From the NCBI RefSeq assembly GCF_000738675.1, contig NZ_JPUX01000001.1:744001-808000 (forward strand): a stretch of DNA of 64,000 nt, in the 5' to 3' direction. This DNA is from Serratia nematodiphila DZ0503SBS1 (GTDB taxonomy: Bacteria > Pseudomonadota > Gammaproteobacteria > Enterobacterales > Enterobacteriaceae). The notes below the pieces were generated by a model that saw only the letters and a list, made by a program, of their open reading frames with translations, made no database searches and was not told the origin of the DNA. This document shows, piece by piece, positions 56,749 through 64,000 of the stretch (its first letter is position 1; every line of letters starts with the position of its first letter). A program made the position numbers and the translations under genes.

Positions 56749-58140
56749 ATGAGCGTTTTGATTGCCCTGGCAGCACTGGGATTACTGATGCTGGCCGCCT
56801 ACCGCGGCTACAGCGTGATTTTGTTCGCTCCGATAGCCGCGCTGGGCGCGGTGCTGTTGACCGACCCCGGCGCGGTGGCGCCGACCTTCACCGGGCTGTT
56901 TATGGAGAAGATGGTCGGCTTCGTGAAGCTCTACTTCCCGGTGTTCCTGCTGGGGGCGGTATTCGGCAAGCTGATCGAACTGTCCGGTTTTTCCCGTTCG
57001 ATCGTCGCGGCGGCGATCCGCATTCTCGGCCGGCGCCACGCCATTCCGGTGATCGTGCTGGTGTGCGCGCTGCTGACCTACGGCGGAGTGTCGCTGTTTG
57101 TGGTGGCGTTCGCGGTTTATCCGTTCGCCGCCGAGCTGTTCCGCCAGAGCGGCATCCCCAAGCGGCTGATCCCGGCCACCGTGGCGCTCGGCGCCTTCTC
57201 CTTCACCATGGACGCCTTGCCCGGCACGCCGCAGATCCAAAACATCATCCCGACCAGCTTCTTCGGCACCAACGCCTGGGCCGCGCCCTGGCTGGGGCTG
57301 ATCGGCTCGCTGTTCATCATCGCGGTCGGCCTGCTGTATCTTGAACGCCAGCGGCGCAAGGCGCAGTTGAAGGGGGAGGGTTACGGCACCGAGCTGCTGA
57401 ACGAACCGGAAACCCCGGACGACATCAACCTGCCTAATCCGCTGATCGCCATCCTGCCGTTGATTCTGGTCGGGGTATTCAACCTGGCCTTCACCCATTG
57501 GATCCCGCAGTGGTACGGCGCCAGCCACGATCTGACGCTGCCGGGGCTGGCCAAGCCCATCACCACCGATGTGGCGAAGATCACCGCCATCTGGGCGGTG
57601 GAAGCGGCGTTGGTGTCGGGTATTCTACTGGTGGTGGCGTTCGGCTTTGGCAATATTCGCGGCCGGCTGGCGGAAGGCAGCAAGACGGCGGTCGGCGGCG
57701 CAATTCTGGCGGCGATGAACACCGCCTCCGAATACGGCTTCGGCGCGGTGATCGCCGCGCTGCCGGGCTTTTTGGTGCTGTCGCAGGCGCTGTCGGCGAT
57801 CCCCAATCCGCTGCTGAACGAAGCGATCAGCGTCACCCTGCTGGCCGGCATCACCGGCTCGGCCTCCGGCGGCATGAGCATCGCGCTGGCGGCGATGGCC
57901 GATAACTTCGTGGCCGCCGCCCACGCCGCGCATATCCCGCTGGAAGTGCTGCACCGGGTGGCCTCGATGGCCAGCGGCGGCATGGACACCTTGCCGCACA
58001 ACGGCGCGGTGATCACCCTGCTGGCGATCACCGGCCTCAGCCACCGGCAGGCCTATGGCGGCATCTTCGCCATCACCCTGATCAAAAGCGCCGCGGTGCT
58101 GTTCGTGATCGGCGTGTTCTACCTGACCGGCATTGTTTAA
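56749..58140 (+). CDS. GntP-family permease, probable 3-hydroxybutyrate/short-chain acid importer
   Basis: A 463-residue inner-membrane transporter with about 12 hydrophobic segments. It has GntP/ArsB-like features such as LTYGGVSLFVVAFAVYPFA and DALPGTPQIQNIIPTSFFGT in the first half, and GSASGGMSIALAAMA and SGGMDTLPHNGAVITLL near the end. Position between a CoA pathway and bdhA strongly suggests it imports 3-hydroxybutyrate or acetoacetate. GCGAGGTG precedes the ATG. Substrate inferred from context. Confidence 0.87.
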   Translation: MSVLIALAALGLLMLAAYRGYSVILFAPIAALGAVLLTDPGAVAPTFTGLFMEKMVGFVKLYFPVFLLGAVFGKLIELSGFSRSIVAAAIRILGRRHAIPVIVLVCALLTYGGVSLFVVAFAVYPFAAELFRQSGIPKRLIPATVALGAFSFTMDALPGTPQIQNIIPTSFFGTNAWAAPWLGLIGSLFIIAVGLLYLERQRRKAQLKGEGYGTELLNEPETPDDINLPNPLIAILPLILVGVFNLAFTHWIPQWYGASHDLTLPGLAKPITTDVAKITAIWAVEAALVSGILLVVAFGFGNIRGRLAEGSKTAVGGAILAAMNTASEYGFGAVIAALPGFLVLSQALSAIPNPLLNEAISVTLLAGITGSASGGMSIALAAMADNFVAAAHAAHIPLEVLHRVASMASGGMDTLPHNGAVITLLAITGLSHRQAYGGIFAITLIKSAAVLFVIGVFYLTGIV

Positions 58141-58152
58141 AGGAGCGATACC

Positions 58153-58923
58153 ATGAGTGTACAAGGCAAGACCGCGCTGGTGACCGGCTCGACCAGCGGC
58201 ATCGGCCTCGGGATAGCGTCCGTGCTGGCCGCCGCCGGCGTGCGCGTGATCCTCAACGGCTTTGGCGATGTGGAAGCGGCGAAAGCGCAGGTTGCCCGGC
58301 TGGGCGCCGCGCCGGGGTATCACGGCGCCGATCTCGGCGATGCGGCCCAGATAGCGGACATGATGCACTATGCCGAGCGTGAGTTCGGCGGCGTGGACAT
58401 TCTGGTGAACAACGCCGGCATTCAGCACGTGGCGCCGCTGGATCAGTTCCCGGTGGAGAAATGGAACGCCATCCTCGCCATTAACCTGTCGGCGGTGTTC
58501 CACACCTGCCGGTTGGCGCTGCCGGGTATGCGCGAGCGCAACTGGGGACGCATCATCAACGTGGCGTCGGTGCACGGGCTGGTGGCGTCGAAAGACAAGT
58601 CGGCCTATGTGGCGGCCAAGCACGGCGTGGTGGGGCTGACCAAGACGCTGGCGCTGGAAACCGCCCGCACGCCCGTCACCTGCAACGCCATCTGCCCCGG
58701 CTGGGTGCTGACGCCGCTGGTGCAGCAGCAGATCGACAAACGCATCGCCGCCGGTACCGATCCGCAGCGGGCGCGCGATGAGCTGTTGGCGGAGAAGCAG
58801 CCTTCGCAAGAGTTCGTCACGCCGGAGCAGCTCGGTGAGCTGGCGCTGTTCCTGTGCTGCGATGCGGCGGCGCAGGTGCGTGGCGCCGCCTGGAACATGG
58901 ACGGCGGCTGGCTGGCGCAGTAG
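58153..58923 (+). CDS. bdhA: 3-hydroxybutyrate dehydrogenase
   Basis: Short-chain dehydrogenase that oxidises D-3-hydroxybutyrate to acetoacetate with NAD. The 256 residues contain the cofactor motif TGSTSGIGLGIA (11-22), NNAGIQHVAPLDQFP (91-105) with the family-specific IQHV, the catalytic S in INVASVHGLVAS and YVAAKHGVVGLTK (Y/K pair). It ends with AAWNMDGGW.AQ as in known BDHs. AAAGGAGCG precedes the ATG. Last gene of the operon; a terminator follows at 58936. Confidence 0.92.
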   Translation: MSVQGKTALVTGSTSGIGLGIASVLAAAGVRVILNGFGDVEAAKAQVARLGAAPGYHGADLGDAAQIADMMHYAEREFGGVDILVNNAGIQHVAPLDQFPVEKWNAILAINLSAVFHTCRLALPGMRERNWGRIINVASVHGLVASKDKSAYVAAKHGVVGLTKTLALETARTPVTCNAICPGWVLTPLVQQQIDKRIAAGTDPQRARDELLAEKQPSQEFVTPEQLGELALFLCCDAAAQVRGAAWNMDGGWLAQ

Positions 58924-58935
58924 TGAGATTTTCCC

Positions 58936-58968
58936 CGGAGCGCGCAATGCGCTCCGTCGTTATTTCCC
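58936..58968 (+). terminator. Terminator of the hydroxybutyrate operon
   Basis: Perfect 8-bp stem CGGAGCGC/GCGCTCCG with a GCAAT loop, followed by TCGTTATTTC. It lies 12 bases after bdhA. The T run is interrupted. Confidence 0.65.
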
Positions 58969-59292
58969 GCCTTTAATTAATTCCCTCGCGTGACGGTTTA
59001 CCTGCGGCAATAATATTTTTTTGTTATTTGCTATCATTATTCCCAGATAATCACGAAGGGTTATTTTGGGTGAAACGTGCGGATTGGTTTATTTCGTGCT
59101 GCGGTTATTACATTGTTTTTCTCCGTGTTACAGGTGAACACGTTTTTGCTGAAATTAAATCCAACCTAAAATAATGGCAGGTTATGGCGTGAATTTTTAT
59201 ATCTTGCGTGCGCTGTTCACATCGGTTAATTATTTCTGCGTGGCTTAAGACCACCGCGTTTATAACAATAATTTTTTCGGGCAGGGGTAATA
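58969..59292. promoter_or_regulatory. AT-rich upstream region of the porin gene
   Basis: About 320 bases with no gene. It should contain the porin promoter and leader; a good GCAGGGG ribosome site is at its end. Operator sites were not identified. Confidence 0.4.
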
Positions 59293-60429
59293 ATGAGAAA
59301 AAATACAACGCCAATATTCATTGGCGGCGTTTTGCTGTCGGCGATTTCCGCCGGCGCGCAGGCCGAGATCACCATTCTGGATAAAAACCCGCAGAGCAAT
59401 GTGTTGCTGGCGCCGCTCAGTTTAAAGGTGGGCGGCAGCATTCGCCCCGAGTGGATCTTCAATAACGGCCCGGAGCCGGGCTATGACAAAAACGGCCACG
59501 ACGGCGGCACGCGTTTTCGCTTCAGCGGCGATTATGCGCTGACGCAGGACACCTCGATCATCGGCTATTACGAGTGGGGCGTCGATCTGGCGCACGCGCT
59601 CAGCTGGGACGGGCACTATAACGAAGACGGCAAGCGCGACTATCAGCGCCAGCTGTACGCCGGCTTCAAAGACGATCGTTACGGCACCCTGACCTATGGC
59701 CATCAATACGGCATCTATTATTCGGTGGTCGGCATTAAAAGCGACGTCTGGGATAACGATGGCCATGCGGGCGGCACCGGCATCGGTATTTCCGGCGACT
59801 ATGACGGCGGCAATAAACCGAAAAACAGCATCAAATACACCAATGATTTCGGACCGGTCACGCTGTACGCAAACTACTTATTGCCGGAAGACGATCTGCA
59901 CACCGCGGATAACCTGATTTATCGCCGCAAGGGCGGTGGCGGGCTGGGCTTCGATTACAAGGTGACGAAAGACTTCACCTTCAGCGCCGCCTACAGTTAT
60001 ACCGATGCGAAGATCAAAGACAATCTGTACCACGAACAGGATTATCACCAGCAGTTGTCCGGCACCGCGTTAACCTGGCAGCCGAACAACTGGTATATCG
60101 TCGGCACCGCCAGCTACTACAAAGATTATGTGCCGAGCACCCGCCAGCGCACGCTGTCGCACTTCTTCGCCGGTGACGGCTACGGGCTGGAAGGCTTCGT
60201 CGGTTACACCTTCAATATCGACAAGCCGTTCCTCAAATCCGTCCAGCCTTATGTGGCGGCGGACTCGCTGCGGCTGAAGGGAGACGAGGCGTATCACGCC
60301 AACCACGTCTATCTTGGTGCGGGCACCACCATCGGTTACGGTCTGTCGGTGTATGTGGAGCGCACGCTGGCCAACAGCAGCGACAACGAGCCGGACTCCA
60401 CCTGGATTACGGTGTTCTACGACTTCTGA
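59293..60429 (+). CDS. Outer-membrane porin of the general Gram-negative type
   Basis: A 378-residue beta-barrel precursor. A signal peptide (MRKNTTPIFIGGVLLSAISAGAQA) is followed by EITILDKNPQSNVLLAPLSLKVGGSIRPEW. Alternating strands with aromatic girdles run to a C-terminal WITVFYDF ending in F. It is less like OmpC/F than the porin at 43426 and resembles inducible porins of the YdeI-like/Porin_4 type. It stands just downstream of the hydroxybutyrate operon and may admit its substrate, although it has its own upstream region. A bidirectional terminator follows. Confidence 0.84.
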   Translation: MRKNTTPIFIGGVLLSAISAGAQAEITILDKNPQSNVLLAPLSLKVGGSIRPEWIFNNGPEPGYDKNGHDGGTRFRFSGDYALTQDTSIIGYYEWGVDLAHALSWDGHYNEDGKRDYQRQLYAGFKDDRYGTLTYGHQYGIYYSVVGIKSDVWDNDGHAGGTGIGISGDYDGGNKPKNSIKYTNDFGPVTLYANYLLPEDDLHTADNLIYRRKGGGGLGFDYKVTKDFTFSAAYSYTDAKIKDNLYHEQDYHQQLSGTALTWQPNNWYIVGTASYYKDYVPSTRQRTLSHFFAGDGYGLEGFVGYTFNIDKPFLKSVQPYVAADSLRLKGDEAYHANHVYLGAGTTIGYGLSVYVERTLANSSDNEPDSTWITVFYDF

Positions 60430-60441
60430 TTTTCACCTGCT

Positions 60442-60469
60442 CCAAGCCGGCGCCTGCGCCGGCTTTTTT
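60442..60469. terminator. Bidirectional terminator between porin and AraC gene
   Basis: AAGCCGGCGC pairs with GCGCCGGCTT around a minimal loop, with T6 after it on the plus strand. It lies in the 38-base space between convergent stops and touches the AraC stop codon. Confidence 0.8.
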
Positions 60470-61289
60470 ACATGGTGATCGCACCGCCCAGGGTCTCTCC
60501 AGAGGCGTTGCGCTCCGCCAGGTAGCGCGCCGGCGGTTTGCCCACCGCCTTTCTGAACATGGTGACGAAGCCGCTGGCGCTCTCGTAGCCCAAATCCAGC
60601 GCCACCGTCTGTACGCTCTCGCCCTGCGTCAAGCGCTGCAGCGCCAGCATTACGTGCAGCTGGCGCCGCCAGTGGCCGAAGCTCATGCCCATCTGCTGTT
60701 GCAAGGTGCGGCTGAGGGAGCGCTCGCTCATGCCGATGCGCTGCGCCCACTGGCCGAGGGTGGATTTGTCCGCCGGGCAGCTCAGCATGCCTTCGGTCAA
60801 CTGCCGGATGCGCGCGTCGTCGGACACCGGCAGATGCAGATTCTCGATCGGCGCGGCCGCCAACTGATCCAGCAATACCGCCGTCAGACGCCCCTCGGCG
60901 CCCTGTTCGTCGTAAAGCGGCTCGAAGGTGCTGGCCTGCAGCAGCAGCTCGCGCAGCAGCGGCGAGACCGACAGCGTGCAGCAGCTTTGCGGCAGGCCGG
61001 CGGCGGCATGTTGATCGACGAACAGGCAGTAGGCCTCGGTGGAGCCGGCGCCCTGGGCGTTGTGCAACACGTTGCCCGGCATCCACAGCGCGCACTGCGG
61101 CGGCACCAGCCACAGCCCGTTTTCCACTTCGCAGCGGATCATGCCGCGCACGGTGTAAATCAGTTGCGCCTTCCGGTGGCGGTGCGGCTCGACTTCCCAA
61201 TCCTGCTCGAGAGTCGAACCTTGCAGGGCAAACAGCGGGCGCGGCACCTGATCGATATCCAGACAGTGGCGGGGGATTTGTACTTTCAT
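60468..61289 (-). CDS. AraC-family transcriptional regulator (NimR-like)
   Basis: A 273-residue regulator starting at ATG 61289 (MKVQIPRHCLDIDQVPRPLFAL). The N-terminal cupin has HRHRKAQLIYTVRGMIRCEVENGLWLVPPQCALWMPGN, typical of the NimR/YeaM subgroup. The C-terminal double helix-turn-helix (about 165-265) includes ALDLGYESASGFVTMFRKAVGKPPARYL. A frame starting 18 codons earlier is rejected. NimR-like proteins usually repress a divergent exporter gene, but the divergent gene here is a small unknown protein. Confidence 0.86.
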   Translation of the reverse strand: MKVQIPRHCLDIDQVPRPLFALQGSTLEQDWEVEPHRHRKAQLIYTVRGMIRCEVENGLWLVPPQCALWMPGNVLHNAQGAGSTEAYCLFVDQHAAAGLPQSCCTLSVSPLLRELLLQASTFEPLYDEQGAEGRLTAVLLDQLAAAPIENLHLPVSDDARIRQLTEGMLSCPADKSTLGQWAQRIGMSERSLSRTLQQQMGMSFGHWRRQLHVMLALQRLTQGESVQTVALDLGYESASGFVTMFRKAVGKPPARYLAERNASGETLGGAITM

Positions 61290-61409
61290 GAGAATAGTTC
61301 TCAATTTGGCGGAATTGAAAAGTATTATGTCCTGATTGCGCAATGCGGTCTAGCGCCGGTGCCGATAAAGTAAGCGCCAGTTCTAAACCCTTTCGCGAGG
61401 AAACTGATT

Positions 61410-61787
61410 ATGTCATTGGATACCGCCGACTTTCCGCTGGTATGGATGCGCCGCAGCGGGCGCGATACCCAGGCCGAGCTGGCCGAATTCAGCGCGCTGC
61501 TGGCACGCGCCGAGCCGTTCGTCCTGATGACCGACCGCAGCGTCGGCGATGAAGAACAAGAACATGACCGCGATGCTCGCACCCAGGTGGCGCTGTGGAA
61601 ACGTGATAACCGCGAGGCGCTGAAGCGGTGGGTGAAAGGCATGATCATGCTGGAGCCGGACGACGCCAAACGCGCGGCGGCGGAAGAATTCGCCGAATAC
61701 GGCGCCAAATTCTGGGGCTATCCGGTACTGGTGGCCGCCGATGAAGCCGCAGGCCGGGTATTGGCGCAGACGTTATTGTTAAAATAA
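61410..61787 (+). CDS. Conserved small soluble protein of unknown function
   Basis: 125 residues, hydrophilic, no signal or membrane segment. Stretches such as LMTDRSVGDEEQEHDRDARTQ and WKRDNREALKRWVKGMIMLEP followed by an alternating strand-helix end give the feel of a small alpha/beta fold. A GCGAGGAAAC ribosome site precedes the ATG. The next gene, a Rob-like regulator, starts ten bases after its stop, so the two form an operon. I cannot name the family. Confidence 0.65.
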   Translation: MSLDTADFPLVWMRRSGRDTQAELAEFSALLARAEPFVLMTDRSVGDEEQEHDRDARTQVALWKRDNREALKRWVKGMIMLEPDDAKRAAAEEFAEYGAKFWGYPVLVAADEAAGRVLAQTLLLK

Positions 61788-61797
61788 GGGGAACACC

Positions 61798-62673
61798 ATG
61801 CACCAGCAACAGGTGATTGAACAGCTGCTGGCCTGGATCGAGCAGAGCCTGGATCAGCCGCTGACGCTGGACGACATCGCCGCCAAGTCCGGCTACTCCA
61901 AATGGCATTTGCAGCGGATGTTCAAGCAGCATACCGGCCATATTCTCGGCACCTACGCGCGCCGCAGAAGGCTGACCGCCGCTGCGCGTGAACTGCGCCT
62001 GACCGGCACCAGCGTGGCCTGCATCGCCGATACTTACCAGTTCGATTCGCAGCAGACCTTCACCCGTTGCTTCCGCAAGCAGTTCGGTCTGCCGCCGGCC
62101 AGCTATCGTCGCAGCCAGGATTGGTCGAGCTATGGCCTGCAGCCGCCGCTGCGCCTGACCGAAGCGCCGTTGCCGCAGGCCGATATCGTGACGCTGCCCG
62201 CCATGCAGTTGGTGGGCCATACCCAGCGCCGCAGTTTTACGCTGGGGCAACTGGCGGCCTCCAAGTGTGAGCTGCGCCGCCACGCCTGGCGGCAGTTGCT
62301 GCAGCCGCAGGCGCTGCCGGAGGTGGTATACGGCCTCACCAGTCTGGAAGTTGACCGGCGCCGCCGGGGCAGCCCGCGCATGGCCTACACCGCCGCTCTG
62401 CCGGACGAAGGGGCGCCGGGAGAGCGGGTGACTATCGAGCAGGGCGAGTATGCCCGTTTCACCTACCAGGGACAGGCGGAAGGGTTACAAAACTTTATTG
62501 TCCGGCTGTATGACACCGCCATGCCGCAGATGAACGCCATTCGCCGGCCAGGGCAGGATATCGAGCGTTTCTACCCGGCGCAGGAGGGCAGTTGCCCGCT
62601 CGGCGGCGCGGCGATCCGCTGTGAATATCTGATTCCGATACGGCGGGAAGAAGCGTTGGCCGCCGCCAGCTAG
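61798..62673 (+). CDS. Rob-like AraC/XylS activator with C-terminal GyrI-like domain
   Basis: A 291-residue regulator. The double helix-turn-helix comes first (about 8-106: IEQSLDQPLTLDDIAAKSGYSKWHLQRMFK and FDSQQTFTRCFRKQFGLPPASYRR), as in Rob and MarA. It is followed by a GyrI/SOUL-like ligand domain (about 125-285). The residues contacting marbox DNA in MarA (SKWHLQRMFK, SQQTFTRxFK) are kept, so it probably binds mar/sox/rob-type boxes. AAGGGG precedes the ATG. It may be Rob itself or a paralogue; I leave the symbol empty. Confidence 0.85.
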   Translation: MHQQQVIEQLLAWIEQSLDQPLTLDDIAAKSGYSKWHLQRMFKQHTGHILGTYARRRRLTAAARELRLTGTSVACIADTYQFDSQQTFTRCFRKQFGLPPASYRRSQDWSSYGLQPPLRLTEAPLPQADIVTLPAMQLVGHTQRRSFTLGQLAASKCELRRHAWRQLLQPQALPEVVYGLTSLEVDRRRRGSPRMAYTAALPDEGAPGERVTIEQGEYARFTYQGQAEGLQNFIVRLYDTAMPQMNAIRRPGQDIERFYPAQEGSCPLGGAAIRCEYLIPIRREEALAAAS

Positions 62674-62902
62674 GCGGCGGTTCTCGCAAAAAATCGCCTT
62701 CGTGGCGCGTCAGGTTACAAAAAATTGCGATATTACATCGGTAATGGTTCACACTTTGATTGATGTGCACATATAATGCGCATCCGGTCCAATCCCCCTG
62801 TTTTTCAGGCCGCAGCGCTTGGCTGCCGGCTGAAACTCATCGGGGTGAAGAGGCCGTAGAAACCGATATCCCTAATCGCCAGTGGCCTTGACCAACACGA
62901 AG

Positions 62903-63823
62903 ATGAAAATGAGCATTCGCGCGTTATTAACCCTGTTTACGGCACTGGTTGCATTCAGCCAGGCTGCCTTCGCCGTCGTTTACCCGCTGCCGCCAAAAGA
63001 CAGCCGTTTGGTGGGCGAGAATATCCAAATCACCGTACCGGAAGACAGCAAACTGCCGCTGGAGAGCTTCGCCGCCCAGTATCAGATGGGGCTGAGCAAC
63101 ATGCTGGAGGCCAACCCGGGCGTGGATCCGTTCCTGCCGAAGGCCGGCAGCACCCTGACTATCCCGCAGCAGCTGATCCTGCCGGACGCGCCGCGTGAAG
63201 GCATCATCATCAACAGCGCCGAAATGCGTCTGTACTACTACCCGAAAGGTTCCAACACCGTGGTAGTGCTGCCGATCGGCATCGGCCAGCTGGGTAAAGA
63301 CACCCCGCTGAACTGGACCACCACCGTGCAGCGCAAGAAAGACGGCCCAACCTGGACGCCGACCGCCAAAATGCGCGCCGAATACGCGGCTGACGGCGAG
63401 ATCCTGCCGGCGGTGTTCCCGGCCGGCCCGGATAACCCGATGGGGCTGTATGCGCTGTATGTCGGCCGTTTGTATGCCATTCACGGCACCAACGCCAACT
63501 TCGGCATCGGCCTGCGTGTGAGCCACGGCTGCGTGCGTCTGCGCGCCGACGACATCAAGTACCTGTTCCAGAACGTGCCGGTCGGCACCCGCGTGCAGTT
63601 CATCAACGAACCGATGAAGGCCACAGTCGAACCGGACGGCTCGCGCTACGTAGAAGTGCACAACCCGCTGTCGGCCAACGAAGAACAGCTGCAATCCAAG
63701 GATCCGGTGCCGTTGACCATCTCTGCGCCGGTCGGCAAAGTGCTGATGGACGCCGGCGTCAACCAGAGCGAAGTGGACGCGGCGATCAAGGCCCGTTCCG
63801 GCATGCCGGTGAAAGTGAACTGA
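62903..63823 (+). CDS. L,D-transpeptidase (YbiS/ErfK family)
   Basis: Periplasmic enzyme that links the major lipoprotein Lpp to peptidoglycan or forms 3-3 crosslinks. About 306 residues from ATG 62903, with a second ATG two codons on. A signal peptide ([18 protein letters not shown]) precedes a LysM-like region ([39 protein letters not shown]). The YkuD catalytic domain (about 100-235) carries [21 protein letters not shown], with the catalytic cysteine in SHGCVR. The length and end (SGMPVKVN) match the E. coli YbiS/ErfK/YcfS group. A strong terminator follows. Confidence 0.92.
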   Translation: MKMSIRALLTLFTALVAFSQAAFAVVYPLPPKDSRLVGENIQITVPEDSKLPLESFAAQYQMGLSNMLEANPGVDPFLPKAGSTLTIPQQLILPDAPREGIIINSAEMRLYYYPKGSNTVVVLPIGIGQLGKDTPLNWTTTVQRKKDGPTWTPTAKMRAEYAADGEILPAVFPAGPDNPMGLYALYVGRLYAIHGTNANFGIGLRVSHGCVRLRADDIKYLFQNVPVGTRVQFINEPMKATVEPDGSRYVEVHNPLSANEEQLQSKDPVPLTISAPVGKVLMDAGVNQSEVDAAIKARSGMPVKVN

Positions 63824-63846
63824 TTGCCCAGAGCTTCAGTGAACGC

Positions 63847-63877
63847 GATAAAAAAGACGCCTGCGGGCGTCTTTTTT
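63847..63877. terminator. Terminator after the L,D-transpeptidase
   Basis: AAAGACGCC pairs with GGGCGTCTTT around TGC, with T7 after it and A-runs before it. It works in both directions and so may also serve the gene that enters from the right edge. Confidence 0.85.
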
Positions 63878-63911
63878 TATGCTTTCAGCTTCCGCTGTTG
63901 GCGCAGTGAAT

Positions 63912-64000
63912 TTATTGCTTCCCTATCATCGTCTTTAAAACGAAAAGCGCCGACTCATGTTGGTCTTTATTGACTCGTTCGAGATACATATTATCAATCG
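63912..64000 (-). CDS. Possible C-terminal end of a gene cut by the window edge
   Basis: A minus-strand frame is open from the edge to a TAA at 63912-63914 and reads IDNMYLERVNKDQHESALF then VLKTMIGKQ. Its amino-acid make-up and the terminator just beyond it look gene-like, but only 28 codons are visible, so it could be chance. Confidence 0.3.
   Translation of the reverse strand, partial: IDNMYLERVNKDQHESALFVLKTMIGKQ

Overview
The window looks like chromosome of an enterobacterium of the Serratia marcescens group. The core is GC-rich, gene orders match E. coli (valS-holC-pepA-lptF-lptG, ascG/ascFB, btsT-yjiX-yjiA), and the LuxR-type regulator closely resembles the Serratia SmaR/SpnR family. 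The species is inferred from remembered families, not from a database search.

Region by region: 1-6525 is core genome (partial valS, holC, an ERIC repeat, pepA, divergent lptFG). 6609-7325 is a LuxR solo with no luxI beside it. 8389-8473 is tRNA-Leu(CAA) (leuX), a classic island site, followed by wreckage of a P4-type integrase (8667-9110). From there to about 22.9 kb lies a mostly AT-richer island packed with DNA-restriction genes: a sulfur-binding-domain HNH nuclease, a 5'-nucleotidase, a membrane protein, a helicase with a nuclease-like C-terminus, hsdS, hsdM, a free-standing N-terminal piece of HsdR, Mrr, and an SRA-like/HNH McrA-type nuclease. At its right end a structured RNA with seqA/seqB/seqC-like complementarity (22731-22921) resembles the phage P4 immunity region. 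I read 8389-22921 as a fossil P4-type satellite carrying defence genes. 23228-24630 is a zincin plus two lipoproteins that looks like a type VI effector/immunity module.

24646-28839 is the asc beta-glucoside operon with its LacI-type regulator. 29483-35136 is a five-gene cluster (rmlB, rmlA, WecF-like transferase, rffA, flippase) that looks like a second partial route for a Fuc4NAc-containing glycan. 35232-38809 is yjiA-yjiX-btsT. 39131-47068 holds sfnG behind a good sigma-54 promoter, a LysR regulator, an MgtC-like protein and a split ABC transporter (fused permease, two ATPases, porin) with no binding protein. Two of these transcription units share an upstream dyad.

47553-50069 is an operon of glutamine-synthetase-like, GNAT and half-length OtsA-like genes. 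50623-52023 is a frameshifted pore-like protein with a small membrane partner. 52131-58923 is a LysR-controlled 3-hydroxybutyrate/acetoacetate operon (scoAB, thiolase, hydroxyacyl-CoA dehydrogenase, GntP permease, bdhA), followed by a porin. 60468-63823 holds two AraC regulators, a small unknown protein and an L,D-transpeptidase.

The best candidate for an undescribed system is the operon on the minus strand from 19849 to 11613: a split type I-like locus in which the HsdR N-terminus stands alone in front of hsdM and hsdS, and the motor is a separate helicase-nuclease followed by a tiny ORF and a membrane protein with ATGA coupling.
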